A DNA stretch of 64,000 bases from Prosapia bicincta (Eukaryota > Arthropoda > Insecta > Hemiptera > Cercopidae): NCBI GenBank assembly GCA_036971475.1, contig JBAIZL010000001.1, positions 80,736,373 through 80,800,372 of the forward strand. The letters run 5' to 3'. The position numbers were made by a program, and so were the translations under genes. Under the pieces are notes generated by a model, which was not told the DNA's origin, did not search any database, and was given only the letters and a program-made list of their open reading frames with translations. Positions within the stretch are counted from its first letter, which is position 1. Each line of letters starts with the position of its first letter. Shown piece by piece: positions 54,154 to 64,000 of the stretch.

Positions 54154-57100
54154 GAGCTTGATTGAGATCCGAACACAATTTTCATCCAACTATCAACTAA
54201 CTGTCTACACTTCCATAGTAAATAAACTTGTGAATTGTTGTAGAGCTTTGGAACTGGACATGAAGCTATGCTTTACTTACGGTATAAACAGGTGTAAAGC
54301 TTCGGAGCTTGATTGAGATCCGAACACAATTTTCATCCCACTATCAACTATCTGTCTACACAGAACTGGTCATGAAGCTATGCTTTACTTACGGTATAAA
54401 CAGGTGTAAAGCTTCTGAGCTTGATTGAGATCCGAACACAATTTTCATCCAACTATCAACTAACTGTCTACACTTCCATAATAAATAAACTTGTGAATTG
54501 TTGTAGAGCCTTAGAATTGGTCATGAAGCTATACTTTACTTACGGTATAAACAGGTGTAAAGCTTCTGAGCTTGATTGAGATCCGAACACAATTTTCCTC
54601 CAACTATCAACTAACTGTCTACACTTCCATAATAAATAAACTTGTGAATTGTTGTAGAGCCTTAGAATTGGTCATGAAGCTATACTTTACTTACGGTATA
54701 AACAGGTGTAAAGCTTCTGAGCTTGATTGAGATCCGAACACAATTTTCATCCAACTATCAACTAACTGTCTACACTTCCATAATAAATAAACTTGTGAAT
54801 TGTTGTAGAGACTTAGAACTGGTCATGAATCTATGCTTTACTTACGGTATAAACAGGTGTAAAGCTTCGGAGCTTGATTGAGATCCGAACACAATTTTCC
54901 TCCAACTATCAACTAACTGTCTACACTTCCATAATAAATAAACTTGTGAATTGTTGTAGAGCCTTAGAACTGGTCATGAATCTATGCTTTACTTACGGTA
55001 TAAACAGGTGTAAAGCTTCTGAGCTTGATTGAGATCCGAACACAATTTTCATCCAACTATCAACTAACTGTCTACACTTCCATAATAAATAAACTTGTGA
55101 ATTGTTGTAGAGACTTAGAACTGGTCATGAATCTATGCTTTACTTACGGTATAAACAGGTGTAAAGCTTCGGAGCTTGATTGAGATCCGAACACAATTTT
55201 CCTCCAACTATCAACTAACTGTCTACACTTCCATAATAAATAAACTTGTGAATTGTTGTAGAGACTTAGAACTGGTCATGAATCTATGCTTTACTTACGG
55301 TATAAACAGGTGTAAAGCTTCGGAGCTTGATTGAGATCCGAACACAATTTTCCTCCAACTATCAACTAACTGTCTACACTTCCATAATAAATAAACTTGT
55401 GAATTGTTGTAGAGCCTTAGAACTGGTCATGAAGCTATGCTTTACTTACGGTATAAACAGGTGTAAAACTTCGGAGCTTGATTGAGATCCGAACACAATT
55501 TTCCTCCAACTATCAACCAACTGTCTACACTTCCATAATAAATAAACTTGTGAATTGTTGTAGAGCCTTAGAACTGGTCATGAATCTATGCTTTACTTAC
55601 GGTATAAACAGGTGTAAAACTTCGGAGCTTGATTGAGATCCGAACACAATTTTCCTCCAACTATCAACCAACTGTCTACACTTCCATAATAAATAAACTT
55701 GTGAATTGTTGTAGAGCTTTGGAACTGGTCATGAAGCTATACTTTACTTACGGTATAAACAGGTGTAAAGCTTCGGAGCTTGATTGAGATCCGAACACAA
55801 TTTTCATCCAACTATCAACCAACTGTCTACACTTCCATAATAAATAAACTTGTGAATTGTTGTAGAGCCTTAGAACTGGTCATGAAGCTATGCTTTACTT
55901 ACGGTATAAACAGGTGTAAAGCTTCGGAGCTTGATTGAGATCCGAACACAATTTTCCTCCAACTATCAACTAACTGTCTACACTTCCATAATAAATAAAC
56001 TTGTGAATTGTTGTAGAGCCTTAGAACTGGTCATGAAGCTATGCTTTACTTACGGTATAAACAGGTGTAAAACTTCGGAGCTTGATTGAGATCCGAACAC
56101 AATTTTCATCCAACTATCAACCAACTGTCTACACTTCCATAATAAATAAACTTGTGAATTGTTGTAGAGCCTTAGAACTGGTCATGAAGCTATGCTTTAC
56201 TTACGGTATAAACAGGTGTAAAGCTTCGGAGCTTGATTGAGATCCGAACACAATTTTCATCCAACTATCAACCAACTGTCTACACTTCCATAATAAATAA
56301 ACTTGTGAATTGTTGTAGAGCCTTAGAACTGGTCATGAAGCTATGCTTTACTTACGGTATAAACAGGTGTAAAGCTTCGGAGCTTGATTGAGATCCGAAC
56401 ACAATTTTCCTCCAACTATCAACTAACTGTCTACACTTCCATAATAAATAAACTTGTGAATTGTTGTAGAGCCTTAGAACTGGTCATGAATCTATGCTTT
56501 ACTTACGGTATAAACAGGTGTAAAACTTCGGAGCTTGATTGAGATCCGAACACAATTTTCCTCCAACTATCAACCAACTGTCTACACTTCCATAATAAAT
56601 AAACTTGTGAATTGTTGTAGAGCTTTGGAACTGGTCATGAAGCTATACTTTACTTACGGTATAAACAGGTGTAAAGCTTCGGAGCTTGATTGAGATCCGA
56701 ACACAATTTTCATCCAACTATCAACCAACTGTCTACACTTCCATAATAAATAAACTTGTGAATTGTTGTAGAGCCTTAGAACTGGTCATGAAGCTATGCT
56801 TTACTTACGGTATAAACAGGTGTAAAGCTTCGGAGCTTGATTGAGATCCGAACACAATTTTCCTCCAACTATCAACTAACTGTCTACACTTCCATAATAA
56901 ATAAACTTGTGAATTGTTGTAGAGCCTTAGAACTGGTCATGAAGCTATGCTTTACTTACGGTATAAACAGGTGTAAAGCTTCGGAGCTTGATTGAGATCC
57001 GAACACAATTTTCCTCCAACTATCAACTAACTGTCTACACTTCCATAATAAATAAACTTGTGAATTGTTGTAGAGCCTTAGAACTGGTCATGAATCTATG

Positions 57101-58633
57101 CTTTACTTACGGTATAAACAGGTGTAAAACTTCGGAGCTTGATTGAGATCCGAACACAATTTTCCTCCAACTATCAACCAACTGTCTACACTTCCATAAT
57201 AAATAAACTTGTGAATTGTTGTAGAGCTTTGGAACTGGTCATGAAGCTATACTTTACTTACGGTATAAACAGGTGTAAAGCTTCGGAGCTTGATTGAGAT
57301 CCGAACACAATTTTCATCCAACTATCAACCAACTGTCTACACTTCCATAATAAATAAACTTGTGAATTGTTGTAGAGCCTTAGAACTGGTCATGAAGCTA
57401 TGCTTTACTTACGGTATAAACAGGTGTAAAGCTTCGGAGCTTGATTGAGATCCGAACACAATTTTCCTCCAACTATCAACTAACTGTCTACACTTCCATA
57501 ATAAATAAACTTGTGAATTGTTGTAGAGCCTTAGAACTGGTCATGAATCTATGCTTTACTTACGGTATAAACAGGTGTAAAACTTCGGAGCTTGATTGAG
57601 ATCCGAACACAATTTTCCTCCAACTATCAACCAACTGTCTACACTTCCATAATAAATAAACTTGTGAATTGTTGTAGAGCTTTGGAACTGGTCATGAAGC
57701 TATACTTTACTTACGGTATAAACAGGTGTAAAGCTTCGGAGCTTGATTGAGATCCGAACACAATTTTCATCCAACTATCAACCAACTGTCTACACTTCCA
57801 TAATAAATAAACTTGTGAATTGTTGTAGAGCCTTAGAACTGGTCATGAAGCTATGCTTTACTTACGGTATAAACAGGTGTAAAGCTTCGGAGCTTGATTG
57901 AGATCCGAACACAATTTTCCTCCAACTATCAACTAACTGTCTACACTTCCATAATAAATAAACTTGTGAATTGTTGTAGAGCCTTAGAACTGGTCATGAA
58001 GCTATGCTTTACTTACGGTATAAACAGGTGTAAAGCTTCGGAGCTTGATTGAGATCCGAACACAATTTTCATCCAACTATCAACTAACTGTCTACACAGA
58101 ACTGGTCATGAAGCTATGCTTTACTTACGGTATAAACAGGTGTAAAGCTTCGGAGCTTGATTGAGATCTGAACACAATTTTCATCCAACTATCAACTAAC
58201 TGTCTACACAGAACTGGTCATGAATCTATGCTTTACTTACGGTATAAACAGGTGTAAAGCTTCAGAGCTTGATTGAGATCCGAACACAATTTTCATCCAA
58301 CTATCAACTAACTGTCTACACAGAACTGGTCATGAAGCTATGCTTTACTTACGGTATAAACAGGTGTAAAGCTTCGGAGCTTGATTGAGATCCGAACACA
58401 ATTTTCATCCAACTATCAACTAACTGTCTACACAGAACTGGTCATGAAGCTATGCTTTACTTACGGTATAAACAGGTGTAAAGCTTCGGAGCTCGATTGA
58501 GATCCGAACACAATTTTCATCCAACTATCAACCAACTGTCTACACTTCCATAATAAATAAACTTGTGAATTCTTGTAGAGCCTTAGAACTGGTCATGAAG
58601 CTATGCTTTACTTACTGTATAAACAGGTGTAAA
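54154..58633. repeat. 151-bp satellite, about 31 units, with a 112-bp variant
   Basis: Units begin GAGCTTGATTGAGATCCG and end GTGTAAAGCTTCG. From 54417 to 58041 there are exactly 24 units of 151 bp without a net indel. A 39-bp-deleted 112-bp form (CTACACAGAACTGG junction) occurs once near the left end (54305-54416) and four times in a row at the right end (58041-58488). Marked variants such as AAAACTTCGG recur at 55466, 55617, 56070, 56523, 57127 and 57580, mostly 3 or 4 units apart, showing a higher-order pattern. Confidence 0.95.
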
Positions 58634-59928
58634 TATTTCCAAAAGTGGTGATTTCAAGATGATCTACAAAGTAAAATCTGGAATGTAAAATTTTTTAAAA
58701 TTAAGTTATGACTAATAATAATACCTTAAGAAAATCAAAATTAGATTCATTAGATTCAAATACTTACAAATCGTAAATTTTTCTCTTTTTCTAGTCAAAG
58801 AAAAAACTCTTGAATTCAGTAAATTTGTAGTTGCTGATGTTAGCAATCGAGTTGGTCGAGGAGAGTGTTTCATTATTAGAAGGTACAAGAATGTTAGTCG
58901 TAAGAATATAAAGCATAATCTGGCAGAGAAAGACGTCAATGAAGAACAATAAAAGAGAAATGATTGTGAAAAAGTCCACAAGAAACTTCCGAGAACTACA
59001 ATAAGGTTTAGTCTGTTAGTCAACCATAGGATTTCGATTTTATTTTAAAGAGCAAAGACACAATTAAAAGGGGCATTCAAAGAGAACACATACATCGACC
59101 AAGAGTGTTTCTACAGAATGAATTTTTGATAACTTTGTAACATTTTCTGAATAAATTAGTTGGGTTATTTTAAATAAACATTTCAAAAACAATTATAAAA
59201 TATGAATCGTTTGAGTAAGATATAAATTACCGCCTCCTACATTAAAATAAAATAAAATGTTACATTAGCAATATAACATTTTAGTTACTATAATAGATAC
59301 AGCTTCTTTAGAAGCCATTTTCGAAGTAAAAGTTGTACCAAAAGCCCTCGAAATCAAGCACAGCTTTAGACTGTATTTTTTGCATCATCGAGGATATCAT
59401 CTGTGAATAGGACAAGAAACGAATGGGATTGAGTATTGAGTAGATGCGGGATTGTATTGGATTGAAACTGACAATTGATTTCTTTCGTTTTGCAATTTTC
59501 TCAAATTCTCTAGATACAGTTCCAAAACAAAACACGCCTCACGGCAGTTCTACAAAGATAAAAGCAGATTTCTTTAGAAACGCAAAAAGTTTATCGAATG
59601 TTATTATACAGTGAAGAAACTAAATGTAGATGTAGAAAAGGAAAATGGTAAACAGGAGACGAGTTTTTACGTTTTCTCGTATGTATAAGGAGAATCTTCT
59701 GCGTTAGGATGAACATGTTGGAAATACAACATCAAGTCTAATGACAGCCATCCTTCTCCTGCAACACTGACCAACCAATCGGTCAAAATAAATAGATGGC
59801 TTCAGTAAAAAAAAACTATAAAATGACACGTTTCAAGAGAAATTTATCTACTTCTGGAACTGTGCTTTATTATATGCAGCCTAGAAATGGTTAATAATGA
59901 ACCTTTCGTTAATTTCTGTGTTAATATA
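58634..59928. other. No confirmed gene; one weak exon candidate
   Basis: At 58781-58794 a pyrimidine tract ending CTAG precedes a plus-strand open frame to a TAA at 58950-58952, reading through KFVVADVSNRVGRGE. It could be a terminal exon, but no family is recognised and no partner exon is visible. Confidence 0.3.
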
Positions 59929-60310
59929 CAACAGTATTTTACTCACTTGTAAAATGGCAATATACAACAGTATTTTACTCACTTGTAAAATGGCATTATA
60001 CAACAGTATTTACTCACTTGTAAAATGACAATATACAACAGTGTTTTATTCACTTGTAAAATGGCAATATACAACAGTGTTTTACTCACTTGTAAAATGG
60101 CAATATACAACAGTGTTTTACTCACTTGTAAAATGGCAATATACAACAGTGTTTTACTCACTTGTAAAATGGCAATACAAAACAGTATTTTACTCACTTG
60201 TAAAATGGCAATATACAACAGTATTTTACTCACTTGTAAAATGACAATATACAACAGTATTTTACTCACTTGTAAAATGACAATATACAACAGTATTTTA
60301 TCTCTTGTAA
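59929..60310. repeat. 36-bp tandem array, about 10 copies
   Basis: The unit TTTTACTCACTTGTAAAATG with GCAATATACAACAGTA repeats at 36 bp (for example ATGGCAATAT at 60061 and 60097). A period of 12 codons keeps ORFs open on both strands. These are not genes. Confidence 0.95.
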
Positions 60311-63300
60311 AAGGGCTTACGAAAAATAGGTAAAATGGAATTCGAAAAGTATGTGATTGTATATGTTACACAATAATAAATTATAAACTAAAAAATAAGG
60401 ATAAAAATATTTCAAGCTATAAATATTTATTACAATTTAAAAAAAAAACAAAGTAACCATTTACAAATATACAAAATAAACCTTATAAACTCAATGTTTC
60501 TGTACGAAACAGAGCTGTAGTTTAAACTACACTATATCAATACTGATTATTATATAACTATCTTACAATAAATCAACATAGTATTCGGTTATTAAGAGTT
60601 AGAACAACAATAAATTTCCCAACGTGTGTTGTTTAACGCTGGTGGGAAATATAGACAATCACTTCAACAACCAGCTAGCTTACGCCAAAAACGTATTTTT
60701 TCTGACCAAACGTATCTTGTTTGGAGACTAAGTAGCCATTTGTAGTACTGTAAAAAAAGATTGAAATCATGTATGTAAATTTATGTTACTTTTCCGATTT
60801 TAACTACTATTAACAGTTTACGATATTTATAATAACTTTTATCCCTTTAATAATTTATTTTAATTAACGTTTGTAAATATGAAATATGTTGGATGTGACG
60901 TCATGTATTGTATATAACCACAGAAAGAATCCTTACCCTAGAAAGCCTAAATACCTAAACAAGTATGAAAAATCGTCATGACATTCAAGATAAAGCTAAC
61001 ATAGAAACAGGAAGAAAATAGTAAGAAGTAACAGATTATAAATATAATGAGTACGAACAATAGCAGTAGCACCAACTTCATGGTGGCAAATATTAGTTGA
61101 ATTGTAAGCATAGCTGTCTAATCCAATAACAAGACAAGTTATATTTGTAAGTCTCTCTAGAAGTTATGTCATTTTCTTACACGACCTTTATCTGTCTGTC
61201 TATCGTTCATTACTCTTCTTTGCCTGTATATAACAGACGTCTTTAGCGTTTAGGAAGTAATCTTTCAACTAAGCAACCTACACATGAGCATAGCAGACCT
61301 CAACCTAGTTTGATTGCAATACTTTTATCGTATTGTATTCGCAATCCTTTCCACATCCTTCATGAACATTATTTAACTACTTTACATTTAGAACAATGAT
61401 AAACTAATTTTAGATAATATAAATATATAATAAAAATAGACAATCATTTTCTGAAATTTTGAATTGGTCACTGATCTGAATAGAAATACCACATGGGCCT
61501 TTGGACTAATGCAATTAACTATATAGCCTATATCCCAATTTAACTTAATATCAATTTTATCGTTTTCCCGAGTAGGCCTATCTAAAGTTTAACAAAATAA
61601 ACTTATTTTCTTTTTAGTTTCTTTTTCATATACAAACTCAATAGATACACATGTTTTATACTTTATTGAAACTATTTTTTTGTGATTTTAATTAACCCCT
61701 ACTCTCCAAATAAATGTAAGCTAAAAATAAACGTTTCTAGTGCCGAACTGTTTGATCGGAAACAAACTTTCTTTGTCTATTTTTTTTATTTATTAAAAAT
61801 ACTCTTTAATTTATTTTTTTTTACTTGAATTGAAAATTATTTCTAACAATTGTTTTATGTGTTATTTATAACAATTTTAACAACATTTTAAACTCATAAA
61901 ATGATGTTATATATATAATAAATCACATTGATAAATGTTTTAAAACTCTTCTTACTGCAAAATTAAATTTTTTATTTCAGTCCCTAATATAATTCCATCA
62001 AGATATTTTACATATCCCCAATGGTAGAGGTATAAGAAATGTATCGAGTGATATTAGACAGCTTTAGCAAGACGATGAAAATATTAAAGCTTATCCTTGA
62101 CTCCCAAAATGTGACAAATTTTGAAATCGTCGAAATAACCTAACTAAAGAATCATTTACCTAACTATGCTCTCAAGAACAGAACTTGGTAACAGGCATGT
62201 TCTATTGCACGTAAATATAAAAATATAAATGTATGCAATATAAATAGAAATTATCTGCTTGGGATCGGTTTGGTTATAATAATATTAATAAATAACGTTT
62301 TCTAACGTAGGATAATCGGTTGATGGGTAAAGTGACCGCAAGGCGAAAGTGGGTTTTAACGTATCATGCAATGATGGTGAAATGGTTGCACTTCCGGTGA
62401 AATGGAGACCATTTTACATACCAATCTTTTTTTTTACATAACACAAACTATCCTGAAAGAATATTTTGTAGTTATATTGTAAGTAATCGGAGTATTAGAG
62501 ACACGTTTTTATATCTAAGCTGAAAATAATAAAATGTTTATTAGTAAAATTACAAATCACTGGTCATATCGTGATACAATTGAGTATACGAGTACATACA
62601 GGTTTCGCCAATACTACGAGTTACCATACTCAGTGTATATCACTAGCTCATAACAAACATTATATCCTATTGTAAGTAGTGTGTTTTGTGTGATTTTATA
62701 AGTTTATCTATAAATAGTTTATAAGTTTTATCAAAATGTTCTTGGTCATTAGATATTTCTACATCCCCATATAAACTATCATTCACATAGAGCAGCTTCA
62801 TAGTATAACGACCGATATTATAAAATATTTTGTAAGTTTTATGCATAAATTAACAATAATGTTTTACTTCAATTTGATTGTTTGGTTTTCACATATAATT
62901 TTGAATATAATATTTAGGCTTGGAGTTTAAAATTTTAAGCGCAAAGCTCGTGGTGGTGTTTAATGTTCCTGGAACATATTTATACTTTGAACTGAAATAT
63001 CCTGGCAAAAGTAGTTGCGTGGGCGAGAATTAGAGGAAGGTACGATATGTTGAAGTGCTCCATTTCCTTAATGCGTCGTAAATGATTGTCAGTAGCTAAG
63101 TAAATCAAAATTAATCGATTGCTGCGTTGTTGAACCTGCGCAGGCTCAGTTTATAGCTCCAATCGGTTGTAGTTCCATTACATTACCGAGAAATACAGCC
63201 GGGTAACAGGTGTCTTGTACAAACGATTGGGCTTAATTCTGTTACATTAGTACAGTCCGTTCACTTTTACAATGTACTCTATATCCAATGATAACAAGTT

Positions 63301-63573
63301 ACGCGGTGAAAGTAACGCTACACTTTATATGAACATGATAGCTGTTAAAATGGTCAAGTAATTTTAAAGACTTGGTTAAGTTTCTTATAATCATTTTCAT
63401 CCAGTGTATTCGTACATTGAGTAAGAAGGAATTTTATCGATTATAAAACAAACAATATTCCACTTTCAATAGTTAACGTTATTATAGTAATGGCAACCTA
63501 CATTACCCTACAAATGAAAACTTTTAAATCATCGATTAAAAATGACGATATTCACCATTTCAGAGTTATGCAC

Positions 63574-63577
<4 letters not shown>
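60311..63577. other. No gene recognised
   Basis: About 3.3 kb of AT-rich DNA with no ORF, repeat family or RNA gene that I can support. Confidence 0.5.
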
Positions 63578-63639
<62 letters not shown>

Positions 63640-63663
63640 GTGTGTGTGTGTGTGTGTGTGTGT
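63578..63663. repeat. Compound microsatellite (AT)n(TG)n
   Basis: About 57 bp of AT followed by about 27 bp of TG. A smaller (AC)n(AT)n tract follows at 63741-63768. Confidence 0.95.
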
Positions 63664-63769
63664 TAGTGGTTATATTGTTTCACTATTTTTATAAAATATA
63701 TATAATTTATTATTATTATTATGTAATAATATATTTAAAAACACACACACACATATATATATATATATT

Positions 63770-63974
63770 ACTTCCACTATATGTATTTAAACAGGAATCT
63801 TACTTGGTATTTATGCTATTTAACTTTCAAAGATTGATAGTATCTCCAATGTCGAGCATCAACAATGTGAGTTGATGTGAGTTGATGATCGACAATAGAG
63901 ATACTACCAACCTTTGAAAGTTAACTTTCATAACTACCAAGTAAGGTACTTATTTAAGTATATATAGTGAAAGT
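63770..63974. mobile_element. Palindromic MITE-like element, about 94-bp arms
   Basis: The arms 63770-63863 and 63881-63974 are imperfect inverted copies around a 17-bp centre with GAGTTGATGTGAGTTGATG. The outer ends (CACTATATGTATTTAAACAG and the inverted TACTTATTTAAGTATATATA) resemble the terminal arms at 5783-5840 and 15001-15030. One family with AT/AC microsatellites beside it may therefore be present at both ends of the window. Confidence 0.6.
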
Positions 63975-64000
63975 GATAAGTGAATATAAATAAACAGTGT

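Noticed and set aside
59979..60333. Overlapping ORFs on both strands encoding MAIYNSVLLTCK-like repeats
   Set aside because: By-product of a 36-bp tandem repeat.

Overview
This window is AT-rich animal DNA with no recognisable host gene. Almost everything identifiable is a mobile element or a tandem array. A Ty3/gypsy-type LTR element, an RNase H-bearing I/Jockey-superfamily LINE, Penelope-like (PLE) remnants with GIY-YIG domains, hAT-type MITEs and long CT, TA and CA tracts together suggest an arthropod genome, most likely an insect. The species cannot be told from this sequence.

Layout. Positions 1-5 kb hold Penelope-like debris: a decayed RT-linker/GIY-YIG fragment and three head-to-head inverted pairs of short tails, one with a hammerhead-ribozyme-like fold. 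A nearly complete LTR retrotransposon lies at 5841-14830, with two 2015-bp LTRs, a 4-bp target duplication, gag and protease. It has no reverse transcriptase, RNase H or integrase, so it is a young non-autonomous element. It sits inside an older inverted-repeat element related to the palindrome at the right edge of the window. A second Penelope-like fragment is at 15.7-16.6 kb, followed by two small tandem arrays at 17.3 and 18.3 kb.

From 20.1 to 31.4 kb a 9.4-kb satellite is enclosed by a 260-bp inverted repeat about 97% identical between arms. Its units are 77, 88 or 99 bp, built from an 11-bp ancestral word. A 131-bp array is at 32.2 kb. Two hAT-type MITE copies with perfect 8-bp target duplications follow at 33.9 and 35.2 kb. 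Two AT-rich palindromes lie near 38 kb and a 53-bp satellite fills 41.4-44.8 kb.

A full-length, apparently intact LINE lies on the minus strand at 47367-53110, with two ORFs, a poly(A) tail and a 12-bp target duplication. A 151-bp satellite covers 54.2-58.6 kb, a 36-bp array lies at 59.9-60.3 kb, and the window ends in microsatellites and a palindromic MITE-like element.

How the parts relate: the LTR element appears to make Gag and, by -1 frameshifting at a canonical A AAA AAC site just before the gag stop, Gag-protease. Polymerase and integrase would have to come from a relative elsewhere. The LINE carries its own RNA-binding protein and an endonuclease-RT-RNase H protein, so it could be autonomous. 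Tandem arrays total roughly 19 kb, close to 30% of the window. Their long ORFs come from periods divisible by three and do not look like genes. No CRISPR array, rRNA or convincing tRNA gene was seen. All calls come from reading the sequence; no database search was run.
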